A DNA stretch of 64,000 bases from positions 63,238 through 127,237 of the forward strand of contig NZ_AUGX01000001.1 in assembly GCF_000422885.1 (NCBI RefSeq), given 5' to 3'. Origin of the DNA: Ottowia thiooxydans DSM 14619. GTDB lineage: Bacteria > Pseudomonadota > Gammaproteobacteria > Burkholderiales > Burkholderiaceae_C. The translations under genes were made by a program, and so were the position numbers. Positions 32,101 through 40,836 of the stretch are shown here, in pieces (the first letter of the stretch is position 1; the number at the start of each line of letters is the position of its first letter). The notes under the pieces were generated by a model, which was given only the letters and a program-made list of their open reading frames with translations, ran no database searches and was not told where the DNA came from.

Positions 32101-33426
32101 TTAAGCGACAGAACGTAGTTTGGGCTGGTCTGTTGAAGTGCCTAATGGCACACCTGCTTCTGAAACAATCCAAGCCTCGATGCGCTCATGGTGTACTCGC
32201 AGAAGGTCTAGCGGCCGCACCGTGTAGTGCTTCTCAGCAGTCGCGCTAGGCTTGTGTCCCATGATCTGTGCTACGACGCCGGCAGGAATTTCCAACCACT
32301 CGGTGAGGCTCTTAAAAGAACGACGCAGGCCATGCAGCGTCACAGGGTCGATTCCTGCCACTTGGAGCGCGCGTTGGTGATGGTTGCGCGGAATAGACAA
32401 TTTCCCATCCTTGGCGGTAGCGCTCGAAAAAACCCATTTGTTACGGCGGGGCAGAGTTGCTAATAGCTGACTGACATACGGTGTAAGCGGAATAACGCGC
32501 TCCCCCTCGACTTTGTCTCGTATCGTCAGGCCCTTCCACTTGGTATTCAGATCTTCCCAATGCATATCGAGAATCTCTCCTGGTCTCGCGCCTGTTAGCA
32601 AGACAGTTTGTAGATAGGCTGTAACGCATGGGTTGGATAGATCACGGACCGCTTGGAACCAGATCGGCAATTGTTCCTTCAGTAGTGCGTCGGTTTTAAC
32701 GCCTGCAGTTCCGAAGGCCTCCCGCGTTCTCTTCCCTCTAGCAGGATTGTTGGGCACCAATGCCTTATAGGCTGGTTCCTCCGTACACCAATTAAGAAAG
32801 GCTTTGAGGTAACGCCAGGCCAAACGCCCCGAGGTAGGGCGATCCTTTCCCTCCTTTAGAGCCCACGATTCAATCACTTCCTGGCTTAGTTCGCCCAGGC
32901 GTTGAGCGAGTAGGGGATAAATGGGGCCAGGAATTGTCATCCCGTTCCTTTTGGTACCGCGGCCTATAGATTTCCCGCCAGCTTTCGAGAGGGCTACATG
33001 ATCACGGTAAGTGCGATCACCCCACCGGGACTTTCTGTATTCCAAATACTCTCCCCAGGCTTGGCCAACGGTCACTGCCGCATGCTCGTTTGCTGCTACT
33101 CGCGATGCCGTCTGCGCCAGTTCTTTGGCGGCTCTTGCCAAGGCTTCGCGTTTTAGCGTTCGAGGATCAACACCTTCATCGATAAGACGCTGTAGTTCTC
33201 TGGCTTTGGTCTGTGCTTGAGGGATTGTCCATGCATCTGGACTTCCGATCGTCAGCCGAACGTCCTTGGCCTGGTAAACCGCTTGGAAGACATAGGCTGG
33301 CCTGCCTGCCGGTGTGGTCCTCAGACCTAGGCCTGGGGCAGTCGCATCCCAGAGGAAGGCCTGCTTCTTCTCCGCGGGGCATTTGAACCCAGCGACCCGT
33401 GCTGCAGTGAACGCTACTTTAGCCAT
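32101..33426 (-). CDS. Tyrosine integrase of the tRNA-Asn island (P4-like)
   Basis: A 441-residue integrase. An N-terminal arm-binding domain (DUF4102-like, DATAPGLGLRTTPAG near 27-41, IGSPDAW near 60) is followed by core-binding and catalytic domains. Arg281 (TGARPGEI), His365 and Arg368 (LHGLRRS), His391 (MGHKPSA) and Tyr401 (KHYTVR) form the active site. The ATG at 33426 follows AAAGG and replaces an upstream start at 33447. It lies just inside the right attachment site. Confidence 0.93.
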   Translation of the reverse strand: MAKVAFTAARVAGFKCPAEKKQAFLWDATAPGLGLRTTPAGRPAYVFQAVYQAKDVRLTIGSPDAWTIPQAQTKARELQRLIDEGVDPRTLKREALARAAKELAQTASRVAANEHAAVTVGQAWGEYLEYRKSRWGDRTYRDHVALSKAGGKSIGRGTKRNGMTIPGPIYPLLAQRLGELSQEVIESWALKEGKDRPTSGRLAWRYLKAFLNWCTEEPAYKALVPNNPARGKRTREAFGTAGVKTDALLKEQLPIWFQAVRDLSNPCVTAYLQTVLLTGARPGEILDMHWEDLNTKWKGLTIRDKVEGERVIPLTPYVSQLLATLPRRNKWVFSSATAKDGKLSIPRNHHQRALQVAGIDPVTLHGLRRSFKSLTEWLEIPAGVVAQIMGHKPSATAEKHYTVRPLDLLRVHHERIEAWIVSEAGVPLGTSTDQPKLRSVA

Positions 33427-33454
33427 GGCAACCTTTCTGGCAGTCACATCCGAA

Positions 33455-33483
33455 TGATGTAAGGGCGGATGTAAGGTAATTTT
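33455..33483 (+). repeat. Right arm-type repeat of the island integrase
   Basis: Near-copy of 11921-11949, located between the integrase start and attR. Confidence 0.55.
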
Positions 33484-33593
33484 GAAAACAAAGATATGTG
33501 GAAATCAACAGTTGCCAGTTGAACTTAAACGACAAGTGGTTGATTTTGCTAATTATAGAAACAAAAATCAACACTGGTAAACGAAATTCACCA

Positions 33594-33647
33594 CGGACTG
33601 TTAATCCGTAGGTCCCTGGTTCGAGCCCAGGTCGAGGAGCCAAAATA
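33594..33647 (+). repeat. attR: 54-bp duplicate of the tRNA-Asn 3' part
   Basis: Identical to 11816-11869. It contains the anticodon loop, T arm and acceptor 3' strand of tRNA-Asn but no 5' half, so it is not a functional tRNA. A diverged copy of the tRNA terminator follows at 33657-33691. Confidence 0.92.
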
Positions 33648-33797
33648 TAAGGAAGCCCTGCTACTCAAAAGGTAGCGGGGTTTTTCTTTTGGCGAATAGC
33701 CTGCTTGCGCGCTGTCTTAAAATCAGCGCTCTATCGAAAGAACCGTCATGGCTGCGGCCATGAAGGGCTTTCATCCTTGCAACCAAAGGTGGTCAAG

Positions 33798-34709
33798 ATG
33801 AACAAGCCTTTCATTTCATTGTGTCCCGAGATCACTCGGTCACATGCGCTGACTCTGATGGACTGGTTGGAAGACGAGGACGTCACTCGCTACTTGAGCG
33901 ATTCGCGTCATGTCTCCCGGTTCATTGAGCAAGTTGTCGGCAGAGTCCAATTGCCGATCCTCACTCATCTATTCAACCAGGGCGGCCGGTTTTTCATGGC
34001 CTATGACCGTCATGACATTCCGGTGGGATTTGTCCGTCTTGTCAAAACGGGGCGGGACTGCGAGATGGTCCTGGTCATTGGCAACCGAGACAACTGGGGC
34101 CGTAAGCTCGGCGCCAGTGTGATTCGCGAAGGTATGAAGCTCGCGTTCTTCGACATGCGGGCCGATAAGCTCATTGCCAAGATCCACGCTGAAAACGTGC
34201 GCTCGGAGAAGGCCTTCCTGCGCTCCGGCTTCCTGCTTGAAAGCGAAACTCCAACGTTGAAGTCTTTCCGCATGAGTTCAGAGCGCTACCTCCAGCTCTT
34301 GCGCGAAATCCCTGCAGATGACACCGCCGGTATCTACATCACGGCGATCGATAAAGCCCGCTTGAAGAGTTTGCTTGAGTTGGAGCAGGGCTCAGCTGTT
34401 GTCGAGTTGGAGCACGAGATCGAGCGAGCCATCGTTGTCGATTCACGGCAAGTGGCGCCGAATGTGGTCACGATGAACTCCCGCGCCTTGCTGCATCTGG
34501 ACGATAAGGAATTGGAAGTGGCGCTGGTCTACCCACAGGATGCGGATGACAGCGCCGGCAAGTTGTCAGTGTGCTCAGGCGTCGGCACAGCTATCCTGGG
34601 GTACAAGGAGGGCGACGAGTTCAACTGGCGGATTCCGGATCGGACATGCCATATTCGGATTGGGAAAGTGCTTTATCAGCCGGAAGCCGCAGGCGATTTT
34701 CATTTGTAG
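33798..34709 (+). CDS. Bifunctional GNAT acetyltransferase / Rnk-like protein
   Basis: A 303-residue fusion. The N-terminal half (about 1-165) is a GNAT acetyltransferase (GFVRLVKTGRDCEMVLVIGNRDNWGRKLGASVIREGMKLAFFDM in part, then VRSEKAFLRSGF). The C-terminal half (about 180-303) matches the nucleoside diphosphate kinase regulator Rnk / GreA-C domain (ITAIDKARLKSLLE, VTMNSRALL, VALVYP, SVCSGVGTAILGYKEGD). I recall such fusions being annotated in related bacteria. The ATG at 33798 follows AAAGGTGG. It is the first host gene right of the island. Confidence 0.88.
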   Translation: MNKPFISLCPEITRSHALTLMDWLEDEDVTRYLSDSRHVSRFIEQVVGRVQLPILTHLFNQGGRFFMAYDRHDIPVGFVRLVKTGRDCEMVLVIGNRDNWGRKLGASVIREGMKLAFFDMRADKLIAKIHAENVRSEKAFLRSGFLLESETPTLKSFRMSSERYLQLLREIPADDTAGIYITAIDKARLKSLLELEQGSAVVELEHEIERAIVVDSRQVAPNVVTMNSRALLHLDDKELEVALVYPQDADDSAGKLSVCSGVGTAILGYKEGDEFNWRIPDRTCHIRIGKVLYQPEAAGDFHL

Positions 34710-34801
34710 GTTTGTGTCCGGCACCAAAGGTTCGTTGATCTGATTGCCTGTGAGATCTGAGTATCCTGAGATGATTGGAAACTCCTCTCCGCCAAGATCA
34801 C

Positions 34802-35719
34802 ATGTCCTCTAGCGCCCCAGTTCCCTCAGTCTCGGATCTCACGCCGTCCACATTGGATCTGGATCTGCTGCGCACCTTCGTGCAGGTTGCCAGCAGCGGA
34901 ACGTTTGCGGGTGCAGGCTCGCAAGTGCATCGAAGCCAGTCGGGCGTTTCGCAGCAGATGCAGCGGCTGGAGGCCATCGCGGGAGCGCCGCTGTTTCGCA
35001 AGGACGGGCGCAACAAGCTGCTCACAGACAATGGCCATCAGCTCTTGCGCTACGCGCGAGAAATGCTGGCGCTCAATGATGATGCATTGGCGACGCTGCG
35101 AATGCAGACGGATGCCGGGTGGTTGCGAATTGGGTCTCCGCATGATGTGGCTGACACCATACTGCCTCAGGTGTTGAGCCGGTTGGCGCGGCTGATGCCT
35201 GGTTTGTCTTTTGAGACACGCATTGGACGTAGTCCTGCGCTGATGACGGCGCTGCAAGCCGGGGAGCTGGATCTTGCGATTTCTACACGTGAGGCGCCTA
35301 GCCTGGAAGGCTTTGTATTGCGGCGGACTCCGATTGTGTGGATGTGCGCTACACACTTCTCCATTGCACCCCATCAACCTATCCCATTGATCCTGGGAGA
35401 TGAGTTCAGTATTTTTCGGCGCTTTGCGTTGGATGCACTGGAGCGTCATCAGATACCTTGGAGGCAGATCTATAGGTCGAGCAGTCCGCTGGGGGTGAAG
35501 GCTGCTTTGCGCGCCGGGCTGGGTGTCACGGTACGAAGCATGGAGATGGTGAGCCCTGAGGTCCGTGTTCTGGACGAGCAGGATGGGTTTCCCACGCTCC
35601 CTGAGATTGACTACTCGCTCTGGATGCGACCCCAGTCAATTAATCCGCATGTGCGCCAGGCATTCGCGCTCTTGAAGGAAAGTCAGCGCTTCCTGGTGCA
35701 GGCGAAGAGCAGGGACTAA
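34802..35719 (+). CDS. LysR family transcriptional regulator
   Basis: A 305-residue LysR regulator: winged HTH at about 18-78 (LDLLRTFVQVASSGTFAGAGSQVHRSQSGVSQQMQRLE in part), linker helix, and a periplasmic-binding-like effector domain (about 105-300). The ATG at 34802 is chosen; a TTG at 34775 would add nine residues. It precedes, on the same strand and after an AT-rich 400-bp gap, the rhodanese/ABC/dioxygenase operon, which it probably controls. Confidence 0.92.
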   Translation: MSSSAPVPSVSDLTPSTLDLDLLRTFVQVASSGTFAGAGSQVHRSQSGVSQQMQRLEAIAGAPLFRKDGRNKLLTDNGHQLLRYAREMLALNDDALATLRMQTDAGWLRIGSPHDVADTILPQVLSRLARLMPGLSFETRIGRSPALMTALQAGELDLAISTREAPSLEGFVLRRTPIVWMCATHFSIAPHQPIPLILGDEFSIFRRFALDALERHQIPWRQIYRSSSPLGVKAALRAGLGVTVRSMEMVSPEVRVLDEQDGFPTLPEIDYSLWMRPQSINPHVRQAFALLKESQRFLVQAKSRD

Positions 35720-36117
35720 GTTCGCACGCAAAGCAGGGCCGGGCGCGCCTTGGATGTTGAGCGTGCTCTTGTCGTGAGCCCGTGCTGAGGGCTATGCAAA
35801 ACGAGCCCGGGTTTCTGCGCGTCCTCGCTGAATTGTGCGTGTGGAATGCCTTTTGGCACGCTGAATGTACGAGGAAATTCAATAAATCAATCAGAAAATA
35901 TGATGTGTTTTGGTGTGATTGCTTGAGCGTTGATTTTGGGGTTGATTGTTAAGTTATTGAAATTAAAAGGAAAGATTCTTAAATTCTCATCGCTTGTTAG
36001 CACTCTGCATAAGCAAAAGCAGAAAACAAATAACAGCATCTGAGAGGATCAGCCCGTGATTCGGCGTATCGCGAGGCAGTTGCAGGCGTCGTCGGATCCA
36101 AGCAGATCCTTAAACGC
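35720..36117. other. AT-rich promoter region of the sulfur-type operon
   Basis: About 400 bp without a supported gene. The stretch 35870-36020 is strikingly AT-rich for this host and contains several T-N11-A words suited to a LysR regulator. A GC-rich end (36050-36117) leads into the rhodanese gene. No single promoter stands out. Confidence 0.45.
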
Positions 36118-37854
36118 ATGTCCCTTCGAAGAATCTCTTCTCAGCAGCTCAAGCACCTTGTTTTCGATGCCCAGGAACTCGCCATCCTGGACGTGGGAGA
36201 GGAGGGGCAGTATGGCGAAGCGCACTTGCTGCGTGCTGCCAACGCTCCCTACAGTCTGCTTGAGAGCATTGCACCCACCTTGGTCCCGCGCAAGACCTGC
36301 CTTGTCGTACTGGCAGACCATGGCGAGGACGTTTCCGCCCGCGCAGCAGCCAGACTGACCGATATTGGCTATACGAACATCGCCGTTCTGGAAGGTGGAG
36401 TTCCTGCCTGGGCGGCCGCTGGTTTCGAGGTCTTCAAGGGGGTGTTCGTTCCGAGCAAGGCTTACGGAGAATGGCTCGGGCATGGGCTTCGCACACCCGA
36501 AATCTCTGCGCACGACCTGCAAGTGCTCACAGCACGCAGTCCAGCGCGCGAGGAAGGTGACGGCGAAGGAGCTAAGCATGGGAGCGGCGACGGTGTCGTG
36601 ATCCTGGACCCGCGTACGGTGCCTGAGCACGCTGCTCGCCATGTTCCGGGCGCCATCGCTTGCCCAGGCGCTGAGTTGGCACTGCGTTTTGATGAATTGG
36701 TGCCTGATGCCCAAACAACGGTGGTGGTCGCCTGTGGTGGGCGCACCAGGGGATTAGTTGGCGCGCAAACCCTGTTGGATGCTGGCGTGCCCAATCCCGT
36801 CATGGCTCTGGCCGATGGCAACCACGGTTGGCAGTTGGCAGGCTATCCGCTGGAAGAAGGTTTGCGGAGTTCGTTCTCTTTCACTGGGCCGCATGCGAAT
36901 GACAAGGCCTTCGAGCGCGCGAAAGCACTGAGAAGTCGCAGCGGTATTCAAGTGATTGATGAAACCGCGCTTGCTAGCTGGCGGCAGGACGAGACCAGAA
37001 CCACGTACACCTTCGATGTGCGCACGCGGGAGGAATATGACGCCGCGCATTTGTCGGGTGCGATGCATGCGCCAGGAGGGCAGTTGGTTCAAGCTACTGA
37101 TCGCTGGGTGGCGGTGCGTGGCGCTCGCATCGTGCTGGTGGATACAGATGGAGTGCGTGCAACCTCGGTAGCGGTGCATTTACAGCGCATGGGGTGGGAG
37201 ACCCACGTGCTGACCTGGGAGGCAGGCGCGGTAAGCCACCACGGGGACGGCGCTGCGGTTTCTCTGCCCAGTGGTTCCAAGGCAGCTGATGCAGCTGCAC
37301 GTGTGTCGACCCCACTGACCGAAGTGGTTGGTGATATTCCCGACTTCTCTCCGGAAGAAGCGGCTGAGGCACTTGCCAGTGGCAGTGTTGCGCTTGACGC
37401 CGGATTAAGTCAGGAATTTCTTGATGGCAGCGCTTGTGGGCCTGCATGGCGAAGCCATTGGGTTACCCGTGCTAGCCTGGGGCGGTGGATAGAGGCTGCC
37501 GCGCAAGGCCAACCGCTGATCATCTTTTCTTCCGATGGTTTGGCTGCGCGCCTCGTGGGCCTGGATTTGCTCCGTGAAGCGCCTGGCTCATCGATTCACG
37601 TAGTGCAGGGTGGTTTGCTGCGCTGGAAAGCCGAAGGGCTTTCTGTCTTGGCGCGTGACCCGTCCGAGCTGCACCGGCAGGAGCGCATCGACACCCTGTA
37701 CTGGGCGCGTGAGCGCCGCCACGGAGACCAGGCGGCCATGCGCATGTACCTCGCTTGGGAGCATCAGCTTCTGGCGCAGGTGCAGCGCGATGAAGCGGAT
37801 TTTCCTTCCGCTTTTGCTCTTGCTGCTATTTCCGCTATTTCAGCATCTCATTGA
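36118..37854 (+). CDS. Four-domain rhodanese (sulfurtransferase-like) protein
   Basis: A 578-residue protein made of four rhodanese domains (about 5-110, 125-245, 275-385, 410-530). Each has the LDxGxxxxxxxGHxxxA-like first half and the VLEGG, VMALADGNHGW, LTWEAG or VVQGG end motif. Only domain 2 keeps the catalytic cysteine (Cys206 in ACGGRTRG); the matching loops read LADHGED, VDTDGVR and SSDGLAA in the others. Rhodaneses transfer sulfane sulfur between thiols. It heads the operon with a hydrolase, an ABC importer and a thiol dioxygenase, suggesting handling of sulfur released from an imported thiol compound. Confidence 0.88.
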   Translation: MSLRRISSQQLKHLVFDAQELAILDVGEEGQYGEAHLLRAANAPYSLLESIAPTLVPRKTCLVVLADHGEDVSARAAARLTDIGYTNIAVLEGGVPAWAAAGFEVFKGVFVPSKAYGEWLGHGLRTPEISAHDLQVLTARSPAREEGDGEGAKHGSGDGVVILDPRTVPEHAARHVPGAIACPGAELALRFDELVPDAQTTVVVACGGRTRGLVGAQTLLDAGVPNPVMALADGNHGWQLAGYPLEEGLRSSFSFTGPHANDKAFERAKALRSRSGIQVIDETALASWRQDETRTTYTFDVRTREEYDAAHLSGAMHAPGGQLVQATDRWVAVRGARIVLVDTDGVRATSVAVHLQRMGWETHVLTWEAGAVSHHGDGAAVSLPSGSKAADAAARVSTPLTEVVGDIPDFSPEEAAEALASGSVALDAGLSQEFLDGSACGPAWRSHWVTRASLGRWIEAAAQGQPLIIFSSDGLAARLVGLDLLREAPGSSIHVVQGGLLRWKAEGLSVLARDPSELHRQERIDTLYWARERRHGDQAAMRMYLAWEHQLLAQVQRDEADFPSAFALAAISAISASH

Positions 37855-37875
37855 ACGCTTCTCCAGGGGCACACC

Positions 37876-38589
37876 ATGACTCAATCCAGGAACGTCACGA
37901 TCAACACGGCTGCCGGAGCATTTGCTGGCTATCTGGCAAAGCCTGCCGCTGAAGCTTCGAGCAGGCCTGCAGTTTTGCTGTTGCCGGAAATTTACAACCT
38001 CAATGATTGGATCAAAGCCGTGGCGGACCAATACGCTGCGCATGGATACCTGACGCTGGTTCCCGATCTGTTTTGGCGGCAGGAAGCAGCCGCTGCGTTG
38101 CCCTATACCCCAGAAGGGCAGCAACGCGGCCGAGCACTTGGGGCGGGTTTGTCACGCGAAGACGCGGTGGTTGACGTGCTGGCGTCCGTGGAGTGGCTTC
38201 GACAGCAAGGGGCAGTAGCCGTGGGGGCTGTTGGGTTCTGCTTGGGAGGAGAGTTGGCCTTGCTTGCGGCTGCTGAATCTCCCAGGGAACGCGCTCCCGT
38301 GCTGGACTCTGCTGTTGCTTACTACCCCACCCGTATGGAGCACCACCTGGAGGCCGTAGCACGTATCGCAGCGCCGTCTCTGATTCACATAGGTGAGAAA
38401 GATTACCGGACACCGCCTGACATGGTCACTTCCTTGTCGAGCGTGCTACCGGCTACCAGCGAGCTGTACGTGTACCCGGATGCCGACCATGGGTTCGGTC
38501 GCTTCGGGCACCCGCCTTTCCATGCACCTTCTGCCGAGCTAGCCCTGACACGCACTTATACGTGGCTGGATAGCCGGACCGCGCGCTGA
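37876..38589 (+). CDS. Dienelactone hydrolase family protein
   Basis: A 237-residue alpha/beta hydrolase. The nucleophile Cys lies in GFCLGGELA (about 117-125), with Asp in GEKDYRTP (about 172-179), His in DADHGFGR (about 199-206) and the conserved Glu in LLPEIYNL (near 38). These marks place it with dienelactone hydrolases, which open lactones or cleave small esters and thioesters. It starts 21 bp after the rhodanese gene. The substrate in this sulfur-type context is unknown. Confidence 0.9.
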   Translation: MTQSRNVTINTAAGAFAGYLAKPAAEASSRPAVLLLPEIYNLNDWIKAVADQYAAHGYLTLVPDLFWRQEAAAALPYTPEGQQRGRALGAGLSREDAVVDVLASVEWLRQQGAVAVGAVGFCLGGELALLAAAESPRERAPVLDSAVAYYPTRMEHHLEAVARIAAPSLIHIGEKDYRTPPDMVTSLSSVLPATSELYVYPDADHGFGRFGHPPFHAPSAELALTRTYTWLDSRTAR

Positions 38590-38622
38590 GGCCCAGCGCA
38601 GTTTTCTAGAAACCTATCTACG

Positions 38623-39687
38623 ATGAACCAGAATTTCCAACCCTCTCGACTTCTGAAAATCGCCGCATTGCTGATGGCATCAACGGCACAGTTGATCCCT
38701 GCAGCGCAAGCTCAAGACGATGCTCGCCGTCAGAAAATTGTTGTGGCGTCTTTTGGCGGGCAACTGGACGACACCTACAAGAAGATCTTCAAACCCTTCG
38801 AAGAAAAGCACGGTGTCACCATTCAGTGGGTTCCCGGAACCGCACCGGGCAACGTGGCAAAACTCGCGGCCACCAAGAGCGCGCCCGAGTATGACGTCAT
38901 CCTTTTCGAGAACATCACGCAGCGTGTTGCGTCCACCCAAGGTCTTCTTGCGGCTATCGACGAAAACGCCGTGCCCAATTACAGGGATCTGATTCCCAAG
39001 GCCAGAGCCAAAGGAGGTGACGGCGCAGCCATTGGCTTGTTCGTGACGGGTCTCTATTACCGGCAAGACGAGTTTGCCAAGCGCAAATGGGCCGCTCCCA
39101 CCAGTTGGAACGATCTGTTCCGGAAAGAGTTTTGCGGACACCTTGGGCTGGAGAAAGCAACCCAGGTCTACACACTCAATGCAGTCCTGATGTTGGCCGG
39201 CGGAAAAACTGAAACCATTGATCAAGGCATTCAGCGGTTCGCTGAACTCGGCAAGTGCGCCAAGGTGCTGGAGCCAGCGGCGGCCAAGCATGAAGAGAAG
39301 GTCTTGTTGGGCGAATACCTAGTGGGTGTGAATTCCACGATTCGCGCGCTACCACTGACTCAGCGTATTCCTGGACTCGTGTTCGTGACGCCAAAAGAGG
39401 GTGCGGTGGGTAGCGCGACCATGGTGGCCCCAGTCAAAGGTGCTCCCAATCCCGCTGGCGCGCAAGCCTTCGTCAACTGGTTTCTGAGTCCACAAGCACA
39501 GGGGACCCTGGCGAAGGAGCTTTTCTACACCCCCGTCAATTCCAAAGTCACGCTCTCTCCTGAGCTGGTGAAGCTGGGTGTGCCACCGCAGGATGTCTAC
39601 GCCCGGCTGCCTGCGATTGATGATGACGTCGTCATGAAAGAGCGTAGGGACTGGACGCGCAAGCTTGAGCGCGCCCTGGACAACTGA
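38623..39687 (+). CDS. ABC transporter substrate-binding protein, PotD-like
   Basis: A 354-residue periplasmic binding protein. The signal peptide is residues 1-30 (cleavage after AQA). The mature part is a family-1 type fold (IVVASFGGQLDD, YDVILFENITQRVAS, LGLYYR-like GLFVTGLYYRQDEFAKRKW, PTSWNDLF, AFVNWFLSPQAQ). It resembles receptors for polyamines, putrescine and related organic cations. The downstream ATPase and two permeases complete the importer. The actual ligand is unknown; the operon points to an amine- or amino-acid-like organosulfur compound. Confidence 0.92.
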   Translation: MNQNFQPSRLLKIAALLMASTAQLIPAAQAQDDARRQKIVVASFGGQLDDTYKKIFKPFEEKHGVTIQWVPGTAPGNVAKLAATKSAPEYDVILFENITQRVASTQGLLAAIDENAVPNYRDLIPKARAKGGDGAAIGLFVTGLYYRQDEFAKRKWAAPTSWNDLFRKEFCGHLGLEKATQVYTLNAVLMLAGGKTETIDQGIQRFAELGKCAKVLEPAAAKHEEKVLLGEYLVGVNSTIRALPLTQRIPGLVFVTPKEGAVGSATMVAPVKGAPNPAGAQAFVNWFLSPQAQGTLAKELFYTPVNSKVTLSPELVKLGVPPQDVYARLPAIDDDVVMKERRDWTRKLERALDN

Positions 39688-39702
39688 GTTACCGGTTTTT
39701 GA

Positions 39703-40836
39703 TTGCCCATCTCCATTGTGTCGAAATCCCACTCCTATCCAGCACCTGACTATCTTCAGCTTCAGGGGCTAACCAAGGTCTATGGCGAGCGGAATGCTGT
39801 TTCCGATTTGAATCTCAGCGTTGCACGCGGTGAGCTGGTGTCCTTGCTCGGCCCTTCAGGCTGCGGCAAGACTACTACGCTGCACATGATCGCCGGCTTC
39901 CATACCCCCGATGAGGGCGATATCGTTCTGGACGGCTGTTCGCTGCGCAACGTGCCCGGACATCGCCGTGGCGCAGCCATGGTGTTTCAGAACTACGCGC
40001 TGTTTCCGCACATGACCGTGCATGGCAATGTGGAATTTGGCTTGAAGATGGCGGGTGTATCTGGGGCTGAGCGCCGACGCAGGGTGGGCGATGCCGTTGA
40101 GCTTGTCAGGCTCGGAGGTCTGGAAAACCGCTATCCTCGTGAACTATCCGGAGGGCAACAACAACGCGTGGCGCTTGCTCGGGCTTTGGTTCTCAAACCA
40201 TCTCTTTTGTTGCTTGACGAACCACTGAGCAATCTGGATCCCAGCCTGAGGCGCGCGCTGAGGCAGGAGTTGGTCGACATTCACCGACTGACTGGCATGA
40301 CCACGGTTTTGGTAACGCACGATCTGGAAGAAGCATTCGCAGTCTCAGACCGAATTGCCGTCTTGAACCAGGGGGTTCTCGACCAGTTCGACACTCCAAG
40401 GGCGATCTACACGAGGCCCAAGACTCGATTTGTGGCGGACTTTCTTGGTCACGAAAATGTGTTGGAAGGCCGCCGCATTTCAACGGAGGGCACGGCGCGC
40501 GTGGATATCTCCGGCACGCTGGTGGAGGCGCCATCACCGCGGCCCGATCTCGTCGCCACGGAACTGATTCGGTATGCCTTGCCTGCCCGCCAGCTGCATA
40601 TTGTGGCCCCATCCAATGAATCTTCAATTCAACGTCACGCTGGGCGGAGCCGCTTCGGCGCGAGGGTGAAATCCCTGGCTTTCATGGGGTCAGCGATCAG
40701 CTACAGCGTAGATTGGCAAGGTTTGGTGCTTCAGGGGGAACAGACTGCAGATGCTCTTTTTGACGGCTTGGAAGTTGGTGCTGCCGTGGATGTGAGTTGG
40801 GCCACGGATCACCTTATCGAATTGCCAAACGTATGA
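39703..40836 (+). CDS. ABC transporter ATP-binding protein, PotA-like
   Basis: A 377-residue ATPase with Walker A GPSGCGKTT near 53-61, Q-loop MVFQNYALFP, signature LSGGQQQRVALARAL, Walker B LLLLDEPLSNLD and the H-loop LVTHDLEEA. A C-terminal TOBE-type regulatory domain spans about 290-377. The start is uncertain: no ATG lies near the first conserved strand, and TTG (39703) or GTG (39718) must serve. Its stop overlaps the next start (ATGA). Confidence 0.93.
   Translation: MPISIVSKSHSYPAPDYLQLQGLTKVYGERNAVSDLNLSVARGELVSLLGPSGCGKTTTLHMIAGFHTPDEGDIVLDGCSLRNVPGHRRGAAMVFQNYALFPHMTVHGNVEFGLKMAGVSGAERRRRVGDAVELVRLGGLENRYPRELSGGQQQRVALARALVLKPSLLLLDEPLSNLDPSLRRALRQELVDIHRLTGMTTVLVTHDLEEAFAVSDRIAVLNQGVLDQFDTPRAIYTRPKTRFVADFLGHENVLEGRRISTEGTARVDISGTLVEAPSPRPDLVATELIRYALPARQLHIVAPSNESSIQRHAGRSRFGARVKSLAFMGSAISYSVDWQGLVLQGEQTADALFDGLEVGAAVDVSWATDHLIELPNV

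Larger units (their letters stand above)
11816..33647. mobile_element. Prophage-like island (defective prophage or satellite) in tRNA-Asn
   Basis: A perfect 54-bp repeat bounds a 21.8 kb segment with a tyrosine integrase just inside the right end. Contents include a DnaB helicase and an O-like replication protein with internal iterons, AlpA- and Rha-type regulators, two large virion-like proteins, and an accessory block with SRAP, DprA-like and phosphoribosyltransferase genes. No terminase, portal, capsid, tail tube, holin or lysin gene is seen, so it is probably a decayed prophage or a satellite that uses another phage for packaging. Confidence 0.88.

Noticed and set aside
33594-33669. Second tRNA-Asn gene
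   Set aside because: Only the anticodon arm, T arm and acceptor 3' strand are present; upstream sequence does not provide the D arm or acceptor 5' strand. It is the attR duplicate.
36049-36714. 221-residue minus-strand open frame
   Set aside because: Antisense of the rhodanese gene. No domain and no ribosome binding site support it.
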